A program made the position numbers and the translations under genes. A DNA stretch of 34,992 nucleotides, from positions 1 through 34,992 of the forward strand of contig CALQFM020000044.1 of assembly GCA_943329845.2 (NCBI GenBank), given 5' to 3'. The notes under the pieces were generated by a model. That model was not told the DNA's origin. It was given only the letters and a program-made list of their open reading frames with translations, and made no database searches. Positions 1-8,230 of this stretch are shown here, in pieces (positions within the stretch are counted from its first letter, which is position 1; each line of letters begins with the position of its first letter). Source of the stretch: Candidatus Kuenenia stuttgartensis (GTDB lineage: Bacteria; Pseudomonadota; Alphaproteobacteria; SMXS01).

Positions 1-1
1 G

Positions 2-811
2 CGCAAGAAGCGCCACGGCGGCAGGATCATTGCCGTCGCCAACCAGACGGGAGGCGTCGGCAAGACCACGACGGCCATCAACCTGGCGACCGCGCTGGCG
101 GCGGTACGCAAGTCGGTGCTGATGATCGACCTGGATCCGCAGGGCAATGCCAGCACCGGTCTCGGCATTAACCGGGCGTCGCGGAAGGTCAGCATCTACG
201 ACGTGCTGATGCGCGACCATGATTTGGGCGAGGCGCTGATCCAGACGGCGATCCCCGGCCTGAAGCTGGTCTGCTCCACCGTCGACCTGGCGGGCGCCGA
301 ACTGGAGCTGGTCAACGGCGAGGACCGGGCCCAGCGGCTGCGTCAGTCGCTGCGCAATGGCGAGTCGGGCGAGGCACTGGAGGCCTTCGACTACGTGCTG
401 ATCGATTCGCCGCCGTCGCTCGGTCTGCTGACCCTCAACGCCCTGGTGGCGGCCGACACGGTGCTTGTCCCGCTGCAGACCGAATTCTTCGCACTGGAAG
501 GCCTCAGTTTGCTGATGAAAACCATCGAGCGGGTGCGTGGCGCGTTCAATCCGGACCTTCGCCTCGAAGGCGTCGTTTTGACCATGTATGACAGGCGCAA
601 TCGGCTGTCGAGCCAGGTGGAGGATGACGTGCGCGACTTCATGGGCGACAAGGTGTTCAAGACGGTGATCCCGCGCAATGTGCGGCTGTCGGAGGCGCCG
701 AGCCACGGCAAGCCGGCCATCGTCTATGACATGCGCTGTCCGGGCAGCATGGCCTACATCAAGCTGGCGTCGGAGCTGCTGAAGCGCGAAAAGAGGCTGG
801 TCGACGCATGA
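2..811 (+). CDS. parA: Chromosome partitioning ATPase ParA (5' end outside window)
   Basis: ParA/Soj-type ATPase that, with ParB and parS, moves replicated origins apart by forming an ATP-dependent gradient on the nucleoid. The reading frame is open from base 2, so the start lies upstream of the window. The Walker A region is at 41-70 and reads NQTGGVGKTT. Next come an A'-type motif (MIDLDPQGNASTGLGI) and a Walker B-like stretch (DYVLIDSPPSLGLLTLNAL). The protein ends in a basic tail before TGA at 809-811. One oddity: codon 47-49 is ACG (Thr) where the family has the signature lysine of the deviant Walker A box (KGGVGKT). One base (AAG to ACG) explains it. The P-loop lysine itself (codon 62-64) is present. 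parB follows after 17 bases, so the two are probably one operon. Confidence 0.95.
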   Translation, partial: RKKRHGGRIIAVANQTGGVGKTTTAINLATALAAVRKSVLMIDLDPQGNASTGLGINRASRKVSIYDVLMRDHDLGEALIQTAIPGLKLVCSTVDLAGAELELVNGEDRAQRLRQSLRNGESGEALEAFDYVLIDSPPSLGLLTLNALVAADTVLVPLQTEFFALEGLSLLMKTIERVRGAFNPDLRLEGVVLTMYDRRNRLSSQVEDDVRDFMGDKVFKTVIPRNVRLSEAPSHGKPAIVYDMRCPGSMAYIKLASELLKREKRLVDA

Positions 812-828
812 TTTCAAGGATTTAGCGT

Positions 829-1698
829 ATGTCCGACGACAAGAAGCGCCGCCCCGGCGGCCTGGGCCGCGGCCTTTCCGCCCTGCTGGGCGACGATCCG
901 GTGGCCGACGCGGCGCCGCGCGGCGCGCGCGAACTGCCGATCGAGAAGCTGCATCCCAACCGCTACCAGCCGCGCACCCGTTTCGACGAGGCCGCCATCG
1001 ATGATCTGGCCACGTCGATCAAGGCGCGGGGCATCCTGCAGCCGATCCTGGTGCGGCCGTCGTCATCGCGGCCGGGCGAATACGAGATTGTCGCCGGCGA
1101 GCGCCGCTGGCGTGCAGCCCAGCGCGCCCGCCTGCACGCGGTGCCGGTGATCGAGAAGGCGCTGTCCGACGACGAGTCGCTGGAGATCGCCATCGTCGAA
1201 AACGTGCAGCGGCAGGATCTGTCACCAATCGACGAGGCGCGCGGCTACCGCCGGCTGATCGACGAATTCGGTCACAACCAGCAGGATGTCGCCGAGGTGG
1301 TCGGCAAGAGCCGGCCGCATGTCGCCAATATGGTCCGGCTGCTGAGCCTCCCCGAGAAGGTGCAGGCGCTGCTCGACAACGGCGCGCTGTCCATGGGCCA
1401 CGCCCGCGCGCTGGTGACGTCCGACAATGCCGAATGGCTGGCGCAGGAGATCGTCGCGCGCGGTCTCAACGTCCGTCAGGCCGAGGATCTGGCCCGCGAG
1501 GCGCCGCGCTCGAAGGGACGCGGCCCGGTCCGGCCGATGAAGGACGCGGATACGCGGGCGCTGGAAAAGCAGCTCTCCGAGGCGCTCGGCCTGCGGGTAA
1601 GCGTCGAGCATAAGGGGCCGGGCGGTTCCGTGGTGATCAAATATGGTAGCCTCGACCAGCTCGAGGACGTCATGGCGAGGCTGGCCGCCAAGCGGTAA
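829..1698 (+). CDS. parB: Chromosome partitioning protein ParB
   Basis: CTP-dependent DNA clamp that loads at parS, spreads, and stimulates ParA. The 289-residue length is normal for the family. The N-terminus carries the ParA-interacting motif LGRGLSALLG (about residues 11-20). The CTP-binding ParB/Srx domain follows, with GERRWRA at residues 90-96 and the ENVQRQDLSP segment just after. A helix-turn-helix lies at about 152-173 (QDVAEVVGKSRPHVANMV), followed by a linker and a C-terminal dimerisation domain. An AAGGA Shine-Dalgarno-like sequence precedes the ATG. No parS consensus (GTTTCACGTGAAAC) is visible in the window, so the cognate site must lie elsewhere, possibly upstream of parA. Confidence 0.97.
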   Translation: MSDDKKRRPGGLGRGLSALLGDDPVADAAPRGARELPIEKLHPNRYQPRTRFDEAAIDDLATSIKARGILQPILVRPSSSRPGEYEIVAGERRWRAAQRARLHAVPVIEKALSDDESLEIAIVENVQRQDLSPIDEARGYRRLIDEFGHNQQDVAEVVGKSRPHVANMVRLLSLPEKVQALLDNGALSMGHARALVTSDNAEWLAQEIVARGLNVRQAEDLAREAPRSKGRGPVRPMKDADTRALEKQLSEALGLRVSVEHKGPGGSVVIKYGSLDQLEDVMARLAAKR

Positions 1699-1730
1699 GC
1701 GGTTCTACTTACGACAACATTCCCGCTAAT

Positions 1731-1832
1731 CGTCATAGCGAGGAGGCGAAGCCGACGCGCCAACCCAGGCGTTGGGCGCCCCTGCTCGGCTGCCCCAGGG
1801 TTGCCGCGCCGCTACGCGGCACGCAATGACGG
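1731..1832. repeat. Palindromic intergenic repeat between parB and holA
   Basis: The element starts CGTCATAGCGAGGAGGCGAA and ends CGCAATGACGG, so the ends are imperfect inverted repeats (CGTCAT / ATGACG). This is the usual form of the short palindromic repeats spread through alphaproteobacterial genomes. Inside it, GCCGCG...CGCGGC (1803-1820) forms a short hairpin. It lies between two convergent genes and could end transcription from either side, but there is no long T run. Confidence 0.6.
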
Positions 1833-1921
1833 ATATTTTTGGCGCGCATCGCGCAAGATTCACGGATGAATGTTTGAATCTTAGTTATGTAAACAAATGA
1901 AGGCGCCGGAAAACCGCAGCC

Positions 1922-2944
1922 TTACGCCCGCGCCGCGGCGACGAGGCGCATCATGGCGCGGGCAGTAATCGCCTCGGCGGGCATGCCGGTGGTCTTGCAG
2001 GCCATCTCCGCCTCCAGCAGCAGGGCCAGCGCCGTCGCCAGCTTTTTCGCGGTCCAGCGGCCAAGGAGCTGGCGCATTTCGTTGCCCTCGCTCTGGAACG
2101 CCGGCGGCTTGAGCATTTTGAACGCGGCGTCGATCGGTGTGCCGCGTTCGGTCAGGCTGGCGACCAGGTGCAGCCGCTGCATGCGCCGTGAGGTGAGCCG
2201 CAGCAGGCCGACGGCGCTCTCGCCCGTCTCCTCGGCCTTGGCGAGCGCGGCAATCAACGCTTTCATGTCGCCGCGCGCCGCGGCCTTGCCGACCGCGTCG
2301 AACGCCTCGGCCGAGCTGTCGCCGACGCAGGCGCGGGCGTCCTCGACGCTGACCGTGCCGTCGCCGCCCAGCTTGTACAGCGCCAGTTTGTCCAGCTCCT
2401 GGCGGCTGATCATGCGGTCGCCGCCCAGGCTGGCGCGCAGATGCGTGCGCGCGTCCTCGCTGACGATCAGCCCCTGCCCGGCCAATACCTGGTCGATCAG
2501 GCTGTCGATGGTTTCGGCGCTGTCGTAGCCGCATTCGAGCGCCGCCGCGTTGGGCGCCTCCTCGAAGGCCTTGCGCAGGCTGCTTTGCCGGCCCAGATCG
2601 TCGCCGGTCACCAGCACGAAGCCGTCGCCCGGCGGCTCGGCGAGGAATTCGGCGAACAGCTTGGCGTGGCGGTCGCCGGCGCGTCCCACCTTCACCAGCC
2701 GCCTGCCGCCGATCATGGAAATCGCCGCCGCCTCGTCGGCGAGACGCGCGGGATCGGCGAGCAGGGTGGCGGCGTCCAGGTCGGCGACGCGGAACGGATC
2801 CCTGGGATCGTCGACGATGGCGGCGGCCACGGTCGCGGCACGCTCGCGCACCAGCCCCTCGTCGGCGCCGAACACCAGGACCGCGCGAAGCTGCGTGTCC
2901 GGTCGATCGGTGAAACGCTTGAGTTGGGCCGGGGTGAATTTCAT
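1922..2944 (-). CDS. holA: DNA polymerase III delta subunit
   Basis: Delta subunit of the clamp loader, which opens the beta sliding clamp. The 340 residues from the chosen start match the usual length of about 340. The N-terminus MKFTPAQLKRF leads into a degenerate AAA+ fold (VLVFGADEGLVRERA), a middle region with SMIGGRRLVKV, and a helical C-terminal collar (RRMQRLHLVASL, LLGRWTAKKLATALALLLEAE). A longer in-frame reading back to 3040 runs into repeat DNA and gives an N-terminus unlike the family. The start at 2944 has GGAAGG nine bases upstream and is preferred. The gene is downstream of leuS and lptE, the common alphaproteobacterial order, but is separated from lptE by 222 bases of repeat-containing DNA. 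Confidence 0.93.
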   Translation of the reverse strand: MKFTPAQLKRFTDRPDTQLRAVLVFGADEGLVRERAATVAAAIVDDPRDPFRVADLDAATLLADPARLADEAAAISMIGGRRLVKVGRAGDRHAKLFAEFLAEPPGDGFVLVTGDDLGRQSSLRKAFEEAPNAAALECGYDSAETIDSLIDQVLAGQGLIVSEDARTHLRASLGGDRMISRQELDKLALYKLGGDGTVSVEDARACVGDSSAEAFDAVGKAAARGDMKALIAALAKAEETGESAVGLLRLTSRRMQRLHLVASLTERGTPIDAAFKMLKPPAFQSEGNEMRQLLGRWTAKKLATALALLLEAEMACKTTGMPAEAITARAMMRLVAAARA

Positions 2945-2995
2945 GTGCCGGCACCTTCCGGGCACGGGGCACCCCTCGTCCGGCGCTTCGCGCCA

Positions 2996-3067
2996 CCTTC
3001 TCCCCCAAGGGGAGAAGGGTTGGATGCCGTGCATTGGCACGATCCCCTCTCCCCTTGTGGGAGAGGG
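2996..3067. repeat. Double-hairpin intergenic repeat between lptE and holA
   Basis: Two hairpins lie close together. At 2996-3018, CCTTCTCCCC pairs with GGGGAGAAGG around a three-base loop. At 3045-3067, CCCTCTCCC pairs with GGGAGAGGG around a five-base loop. Flanking text (CACCCCTCGTCCGGCGCTTC on the left, GGTTAGGGTGGGGGG on the right) matches the style of a repeat common in alphaproteobacterial intergenic regions. Because it sits inside what is normally a tight leuS-lptE-holA operon, it looks inserted. Confidence 0.65.
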
Positions 3068-3140
3068 TTAGGGTGGGGGGTATGCCGATGCAGGGCGCGG
3101 GTCACAGTCAGAACACAAGTATTGGTAGGAGCGAGCGCCC

Positions 3141-3169
3141 ATTATACCACCAGTCGCGGACTCTGCCTA
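3141..3169 (-). promoter_or_regulatory. Candidate sigma-70 promoter for holA
   Basis: On the minus strand, TATAAT (3141-3146) is preceded by a 17-base spacer and TAGGCA (3164-3169; four of six match TTGACA). The -35 hexamer overlaps the lptE stop codon. It would give holA its own transcript with a leader of about 190 bases containing the repeat hairpins. Confidence 0.45.
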
Positions 3170-3670
3170 TTTGCCCTTGTCGAAGAACACCGCGATGCGG
3201 GTCTTGATCTCTTCCGCAAGTTCGACGGAGAGCTTTTCCTGCGCGTCCTGCTGGGCGATCACCGTGGGATAGTCCTGCTGCACGATGTCAAAGGCGGTTT
3301 CGGCCCAGGTCGTGCCGGTCAGCACCACCTTGTCAGTGGCGACCTCGCGCAATTCGAACCGGGCGCTCATCCGGTAGTTGGCGCGGGTCGCCGACGCGTT
3401 CTGACGGATGCCGACATCCTCGCGCTCCTCGCCCACCTTCAGCGCCAGCTCATAGACCGGCGCGTCGGCCTTGCCGCCTGGGGTGATGGCGTCAACCAGG
3501 GCATTGCGGACAACCTGGCCGAGGCGGTCGGGAATCGGCCGGATGTCGATGGTCGCCATCCTGTCCATCACCGAGGCGGACGTCGCCGTGGCGCTCGCGC
3601 CGTACATGGGCTTGAAGCCGCAACCCGGCAGGGCGACGGAAAGCATCAGAATGACGAGGGCGCGGCGCAT
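3167..3670 (-). CDS. lptE: LPS-assembly lipoprotein LptE
   Basis: Outer-membrane lipoprotein that forms the LPS translocon plug with LptD. The 167-residue product has a lipoprotein signal peptide ending in the lipobox LPGC (Cys17), then GFKPMYG, the usual LptE N-terminal motif. The rest is one alpha/beta domain (YELALKVGEEREDVGIRQNA; TWAETAFDIVQQDYPTVIAQ; SVELAEEIKTRIAVFF). The stop of leuS is only seven bases upstream of this ATG, so the two are almost certainly co-transcribed. Sequence similarity in this family is weak. The call rests on the lipobox, the motif and the leuS-lptE-holA order. Confidence 0.9.
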   Translation of the reverse strand: MRRALVILMLSVALPGCGFKPMYGASATATSASVMDRMATIDIRPIPDRLGQVVRNALVDAITPGGKADAPVYELALKVGEEREDVGIRQNASATRANYRMSARFELREVATDKVVLTGTTWAETAFDIVQQDYPTVIAQQDAQEKLSVELAEEIKTRIAVFFDKGK

Positions 3671-3677
3671 CCGGCCA

Positions 3678-6233
3678 CTATGCCACGATATTGACGATTC
3701 GTCCCGGCACGACGATCACCTTGCGGATCTCCTTGCCGGCGAGCGCCTCGCGGATCTTCGGCTCGGCGAAGGCGGCGGCCTCGGCATCCTCCTTGCCCGC
3801 GTCGCGCGGCAGGTCGATGGTTGCGCGCAGCTTGCCGTTGATCTGCACGGCGATCTTCACGGTCTGGTCGATGACCAGCGCCGGGTCGGCTTCGGGCCAG
3901 GCGGTCTCGAACAGCGGCGACGTGTGGCCCAGCTCGGCCCAGGCTTCCTCGGCCAGATGCGGCATCATCGGCTCGGACAGCCGCACCAGCGTTTCCAGCG
4001 CCTCGCGCAGCGCCCAGCCATCGGCCAATCCCGGAGACTTGAAGGCGTTGATTGCATTGGTCAATTCGTAGATCTGCGCGACCGCCGTGTTGAACCGGAA
4101 GTTGTCGATGCCGTCGGTCACCGCCTTGATCGCCTTGTGCGTGGACCGGCGCAGCGCCATGGCGGCATCGCTCAGGCTGTCGGGCGCCGGCGTCCCGGCG
4201 CCGGGCAGGCCGACCGACTCGCTCACCAGCCGCCAGACCCGCTGGGCATGGCGCCATGCGCCCTCGATGCCGCTTTCCGACCAGTCCAGGTCGCGCTCGG
4301 GCGGACTGTCCGACAGCATGTACCAGCGGGCCGTATCGGCGCCGTAGGTTTCGATGATGTCAGTGGGATCGACCGTATTCTTCTTGGACTTGCTCATCTT
4401 CTCCGAGCGTCCGACCGCCACCGGCTGACCGTCCCGCGTCACCAGGCCATCGCCGCTCCGCACGATCTCCTCGGGCGACAGCCATTTGCCGTCGGGACCC
4501 TTGTAGGTTTCGTGGTTGACCATGCCCTGGGTGAACAGACCCTGGAACGGCTCGGCCAGCGACACCATGCCGCACTTCTCGAGCGCGCGGGTGAAGAAGC
4601 GGGCATAGAGGAGATGCAGCACCGCGTGCTCGACACCGCCGATATACTGGTCGACCGGCATCCAGCGGTCGACGGCTTCCCGGTCCAGCGGCCGGTCCGG
4701 GTCGAGCCCGCAGAACCGCAGGAAATACCAGGACGAGTCGACGAAGGTGTCGCAGGTGTCGGTCTCGCGCCGCGCCGGCTTGCCGCAGGACGGGCAGTCG
4801 ACATGCTTCCAGGTCGGGTGCCGCTCCAGCGGGTTGCCCGGCACGTCGAAGGTGACGTCGTCGGGCAGCAGCACGGGCAGCTGGTCGCGCGGCACGGGCA
4901 CCACGCCGCAGTCGCCGCAGTGGATCACCGGGATCGGGCAACCCCAGTAGCGCTGGCGTGACACGCCCCAGTCGCGCAGCCGGTAGTTCACCTCGCGGGT
5001 GCCGGCGTTCAGCCGTTCCAGCTCGTCGAGCACGCGCTTCTTGGCCTCGGGCACCGACAGTCCGTCCATGAAGCGGGAATTGCCCAGCCGTCCGTCTTCG
5101 GTGAACGCCTTGTCGGCGACGCTGAAGCTATCCGGCGTCTCGCCGTCCGGAAACACCACCGGCGTCACCGGCAGGCCGTATTTGCGGGCAAAGTCCAGGT
5201 CTCGCTGGTCGTGGGCCGGGCAGCCGAAGATGGCGCCGGTGCCGTATTCCATCAGCACGAAATTGGCGATGTAGACGGGCAGGGTCCAGTCCGGGTCGAA
5301 CGGGTGCGTGACCTCCAGGCCGGTGTCGAAGCCCATCTTCTCGGCGGTCTCGATCTCGGCCTCGCTGGTGCCGGTGCGCTTGCACGCCTCGATGAACGCG
5401 GCGGCGGCGGCGTTGCCCTTCGCCGCCTGCTGGGCGATCGGATGATCGGCGGCGATGGCGCAGAAGCTGGCGCCGAACAGGGTGTCCGGCCTAGTGGTGT
5501 AGACCTCGATCGTTTCGTTGGTCCCGGCGATGCGGAAGTGGACGCGCGCGCCTTCCGACCGGCCGATCCAGTTGCGCTGCATGATGCGCACCTTCTCGGG
5601 CCAGCGGTCCAGGGTATCGAGGCCGGCCAGCAGGTCCTCGGCGAAATCGGTGATCCTGAAGAACCACTGCGACAGCTTGCGGCGCTCCACGGCCGCGCCC
5701 GAGCGCCAGCCCTTGCCGTCGATCACCTGCTCGTTGGCCAGCACCGTGTGGTCGACCGGATCCCAGTTGACGTAGCTTTCCTTGCGCTCGACCAGCCCGT
5801 GCTCCAGGAACGACAGGAACAGCGCCTGCTCGTGGGCATAGTAGTCCGGGCTGCAGGTGGCGAATTCACGGCTCCAGTCGATCGCCAGGCCCAGGCTTTT
5901 CAACTGGCCGCGCATGGTGTCGATGTTCTGGTAGGTCCAGGCCGCCGGATGCACCTTGCGCTCCATGGCGGCATTCTCTGCCGGCATGCCGAAGGCGTCC
6001 CAGCCCATGGGATGCAGCACGTTGAAGCCGCGGGCGCGCTTGTAGCGGGCGACCACGTCGCCCATGGTGTAGTTGCGGACGTGGCCCATATGGATGCGGC
6101 CCGACGGATAGGGGAACATCTCCAGCACGTAGTACCGGGGCTTGTCCGCGTCCTCGCGGGTGGCGAAGCTGTCGTGCTCCGCCCAGATGTCCTGCCACTT
6201 CCGCTCGGCGGCCTTGGCGTTATAGCGGCTCAT
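3678..6233 (-). CDS. leuS: Leucyl-tRNA synthetase
   Basis: Class I aminoacyl-tRNA synthetase that charges tRNA-Leu. Its 851 residues are near the usual bacterial length of about 860. The HIGH-type motif is HMGH at residues 48-51 in the context [19 protein letters not shown]. The editing domain follows, with [10 protein letters not shown]. The zinc-ribbon-like insert has paired cysteines (CGDCGV, CPSCGKP). The KMSKS motif is at 612-616. A C-terminal anticodon-binding domain ends with [13 protein letters not shown]. The gene is followed closely by lptE and preceded by the DUF3576 lipoprotein gene 22 bases away, a conserved alphaproteobacterial arrangement. Confidence 0.98.
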   Translation of the reverse strand: MSRYNAKAAERKWQDIWAEHDSFATREDADKPRYYVLEMFPYPSGRIHMGHVRNYTMGDVVARYKRARGFNVLHPMGWDAFGMPAENAAMERKVHPAAWTYQNIDTMRGQLKSLGLAIDWSREFATCSPDYYAHEQALFLSFLEHGLVERKESYVNWDPVDHTVLANEQVIDGKGWRSGAAVERRKLSQWFFRITDFAEDLLAGLDTLDRWPEKVRIMQRNWIGRSEGARVHFRIAGTNETIEVYTTRPDTLFGASFCAIAADHPIAQQAAKGNAAAAAFIEACKRTGTSEAEIETAEKMGFDTGLEVTHPFDPDWTLPVYIANFVLMEYGTGAIFGCPAHDQRDLDFARKYGLPVTPVVFPDGETPDSFSVADKAFTEDGRLGNSRFMDGLSVPEAKKRVLDELERLNAGTREVNYRLRDWGVSRQRYWGCPIPVIHCGDCGVVPVPRDQLPVLLPDDVTFDVPGNPLERHPTWKHVDCPSCGKPARRETDTCDTFVDSSWYFLRFCGLDPDRPLDREAVDRWMPVDQYIGGVEHAVLHLLYARFFTRALEKCGMVSLAEPFQGLFTQGMVNHETYKGPDGKWLSPEEIVRSGDGLVTRDGQPVAVGRSEKMSKSKKNTVDPTDIIETYGADTARWYMLSDSPPERDLDWSESGIEGAWRHAQRVWRLVSESVGLPGAGTPAPDSLSDAAMALRRSTHKAIKAVTDGIDNFRFNTAVAQIYELTNAINAFKSPGLADGWALREALETLVRLSEPMMPHLAEEAWAELGHTSPLFETAWPEADPALVIDQTVKIAVQINGKLRATIDLPRDAGKEDAEAAAFAEPKIREALAGKEIRKVIVVPGRIVNIVA

Positions 6234-6255
6234 GAACCTGGTTCTTGGCTAGGAT

Positions 6256-6714
6256 TCAGTCTTCTTTTTCCGTCACGGTGCCGATGCGGATCTGCCGCGC
6301 ACGGACCAGGATGGCGTCCTCGACGCCGGCGACCGTGGCCTGCTGCACCGGCTGCTCGGCCCATTCGCCGCTGCGATCCTTGGCTTGACGGTTGATCGAC
6401 ACCTTGAGCGCGTCGGCGCGCAGGCGTGAATCCATCACCGCGATGCGCATCTTTACCCGCTCGTTGGGCGCCGACGGGTCGGTGTACCAGTCGGTGACGA
6501 TGACGCCGCCGGTAGCGTCGGTCGAGGCGATCGGCATGAAGTTGAGGGTTTCGAGCGCTGCCTGCCACAGATAGCCGTTGACCCGCATGCTGGCCGCCTG
6601 CTCGAGCTGGACGGGCTTGTAGCGGTCAGCCACTTCCTTGCTGCCGCCGCCGCCGCACGCGGTCAGGGCGGACATGCCCGCCAGCACGATGACTCGAAAC
6701 GCTATCCTCGGCAT
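6256..6714 (-). CDS. DUF3576 family lipoprotein
   Basis: Predicted envelope lipoprotein of 152 residues. The signal peptide MPRIAFRVIVLAGMSALTAC ends in the lipobox LTAC (Cys20), followed by a glycine stretch GGGG. The mature part contains VNGYLWQAALETLNFMPIAS and VIVTDWYTDPSAPNERVKMR, features I associate with DUF3576, a family of unknown function found directly upstream of leuS in alphaproteobacteria. The position before leuS-lptE-holA suggests an outer-membrane role, but that is inference. The first gene of this minus-strand run, it is divergent from the beta-barrel gene across a 345-base gap. Confidence 0.88.
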   Translation of the reverse strand: MPRIAFRVIVLAGMSALTACGGGGSKEVADRYKPVQLEQAASMRVNGYLWQAALETLNFMPIASTDATGGVIVTDWYTDPSAPNERVKMRIAVMDSRLRADALKVSINRQAKDRSGEWAEQPVQQATVAGVEDAILVRARQIRIGTVTEKED

Positions 6715-6854
6715 ATGTTCGCCTCAGTTGGGTGAAGGGGTTGCGGGGCGCGCCGCCGGGACTTTATACAGGCCGGGCTGCCGATTGAACAACCGGTTTA
6801 AGGCCGCCGGGCGTTGCCGGGCGCCGCGCCGGCGGCCGGGACCACCCGATTCGC

Positions 6855-6863
6855 TGTGGATAA
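6855..6863 (-). promoter_or_regulatory. Single DnaA-box match
   Basis: TGTGGATAA is the exact reverse complement of the consensus DnaA box TTATCCACA. Only one copy is visible, so this is not by itself an origin. A single box could titrate DnaA or regulate the adjacent genes. Its place a few kilobases from parAB is notable because parAB lies near oriC in alphaproteobacteria. Confidence 0.45.
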
Positions 6864-6965
6864 CCACGAAATTTCCCATGTTTTCATGGCTGTCCCCTGT
6901 GAGTCTTCTTGATTTGCCGATGATGTTGGAGTGGACTATATAAAGATCAAGACCAGATATATTGA

Positions 6966-7003
6966 GAGTGGAGCGAAACTGGTCTAAGAGATCGCCTCCA
7001 CTC
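6966..7003 (+). promoter_or_regulatory. Inverted repeat in the leader of the outer-membrane protein gene
   Basis: GAGTGGAG (6966-6973) is exactly complementary to CTCCACTC (6996-7003) across a 22-base loop. A third half-site, GAGTGGA, lies at 6929-6935. The element is 57 to 94 bases upstream of the start codon, so it could be an operator pair or an mRNA stem-loop in the 5' leader. No regulator can be named. Confidence 0.4.
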
Positions 7004-7059
7004 AGAGGAAACGAACAAGGAGCACGGCCCTTCCCGGCAGGGATTGCGCCGCGAAGAAG

Positions 7060-8118
7060 ATGGGGCGGCTGGCTAAGGGTGCAATGGTATCGGTGATGGC
7101 GCTGGCCTTCGGGCATCAGGCGGTCGCGCAGGATTCCATGCAGTTCATCGACGGCGGCGATCTTCAGTTGCTCGAACCGACGCGTCCGGCGCCGCAGCCG
7201 TGGCAATCGCTGGCCAAGGACAAGGCCGGCACGGCAGCGACGATCGCCACGCCGTCGCCCAGTTCCGATAACTCGCTGTTCAATCTCCGGTCCAAGCCCA
7301 AGCTCGACGGCATGCGCATCGGCGCCGACATCAAGCTGGACGAATCCGACAAGATCGAGCTGCGCGAGGCCAACCGCCTGTCGTTCCAGGCCGATCTCGG
7401 CACCATGCCGGCATTTTCGGCGGGCGCCGTGCAGGGGCCGTTCGGTTCGCCGGCCACGACCGCCATGACCCGGACCGGCCTCGACGACCGGGCGCTGTTC
7501 GCCAGGTCGGCCTCGGTCAATCTCAGCAAGCCGCTCACCGTCGCCATGTTGCGCGACCCGCAGGTCATGGTGCCGCACTATGCCGGCCTGCGCATCGGCT
7601 ACGCGTCCGGCTATTCGGCCGATGACCCGCTGGGCTTCGATCCGTCGCAGCGCGGCTTCGAGGTCTATCTGAGTTCGGCCGCCATGAGCACCGGCTACGA
7701 CAGCAGCGGCCTCGCCTATACCAGCGTGCCCAGCTTCGCCCATCCCGAGTCGGCCTACAATGTGGGCGTCAACATGGGCTACCGCGGCTTCACCCTGGCC
7801 GCCTCCTACCTGCGCGGCACCGCCGAGGACGCGCCCGGATACGAAAGCTACGACCTGGGCGTCAGCTACAATTTCGGCAGCTGGGTCACCAGCGTCGCCG
7901 TCGGCGGCTACTTCGCCGACCGCAACCCGCTCAGCCTGCTGCAGATGTCCGACATCGACCAGCTCTACAGCGTCGAGATCGGTGCCGCCTACGAGTTGCG
8001 CCCGGGTATTCACCTTCTCGGCCGACTGAAGTTCTTCGACTCGCGCACGGTGTTCCGCGAGACCGCCCTCGACGGCATGGGCGGCAGCTTCTACGTCGGC
8101 ACCAGCTTCGGGTTCTGA
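7060..8118 (+). CDS. Outer-membrane beta-barrel protein (porin-like)
   Basis: A 352-residue secreted protein. The N-terminus MGRLAKGAMVSVMALAFGHQ, followed by AVAQ, looks like a Sec signal peptide cleaved after about residue 24. A low-complexity proline/alanine linker (to about residue 75) leads into a C-terminal half of alternating amphipathic strands rich in Gly, Tyr and Ser (NVGVNMGYRGFTLAASYL; YDLGVSYNFGSWVTSVAVGG; FYVGTSFGF). The final residue is Phe, the usual BAM-recognition signature of outer-membrane proteins. It resembles small Gram-negative porins, but the substrate is unknown. A start at the internal ATG 7084 would lose the basic n-region of the signal peptide, so 7060 is preferred although no good Shine-Dalgarno precedes it. 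Confidence 0.8.
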   Translation: MGRLAKGAMVSVMALAFGHQAVAQDSMQFIDGGDLQLLEPTRPAPQPWQSLAKDKAGTAATIATPSPSSDNSLFNLRSKPKLDGMRIGADIKLDESDKIELREANRLSFQADLGTMPAFSAGAVQGPFGSPATTAMTRTGLDDRALFARSASVNLSKPLTVAMLRDPQVMVPHYAGLRIGYASGYSADDPLGFDPSQRGFEVYLSSAAMSTGYDSSGLAYTSVPSFAHPESAYNVGVNMGYRGFTLAASYLRGTAEDAPGYESYDLGVSYNFGSWVTSVAVGGYFADRNPLSLLQMSDIDQLYSVEIGAAYELRPGIHLLGRLKFFDSRTVFRETALDGMGGSFYVGTSFGF

Positions 8119-8140
8119 TCCCTCTTCACATCAATTTTTG

Positions 8141-8223
8141 TGTCATCCCGGCGAAAGCCGGGACCCAGTGATCGCAGGGCGATGCCCTGCCCCGTCTGGA
8201 TCCCGGCTTTCGCCGGGATGACA
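8141..8223. repeat. Long cruciform repeat between convergent genes
   Basis: Outer arms 8141-8163 and 8201-8223 are perfect 23-base inverted repeats (beginning TGTCATCCCGGCGAAAGCC), and pairing continues inward with one mismatch. An inner hairpin GCAGGGC-GAT-GCCCTGC sits at 8174-8190. It is a typical alphaproteobacterial palindromic repeat, related in its ends to the element at 28963-28988. Placed between the ends of the beta-barrel gene and the ThiE-like gene, it can also act as a terminator in both directions. Confidence 0.75.
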
Positions 8224-8230
8224 GGATTTT

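Larger units (their letters stand above)
6715..7059. promoter_or_regulatory. Long intergenic leader between DUF3576 and outer-membrane protein genes
   Basis: A 345-base divergent intergenic region with no convincing gene. The left half is GC-rich. The right half (about 6860-7010) is notably AT-rich for this genome and contains ACTATATAAAGATCAAG near 6935-6951. It holds a perfect DnaA-box match (6855-6863) and three copies of a GAGTGGA-type half-site, described separately. It most likely carries the promoters of both flanking genes, but no clean -35/-10 pair stands out. Confidence 0.5.

Noticed and set aside
6715-7059. Replication origin
   Set aside because: Only one DnaA box is present and there is no cluster of boxes with an adjacent unwinding element; reported only as a single site.
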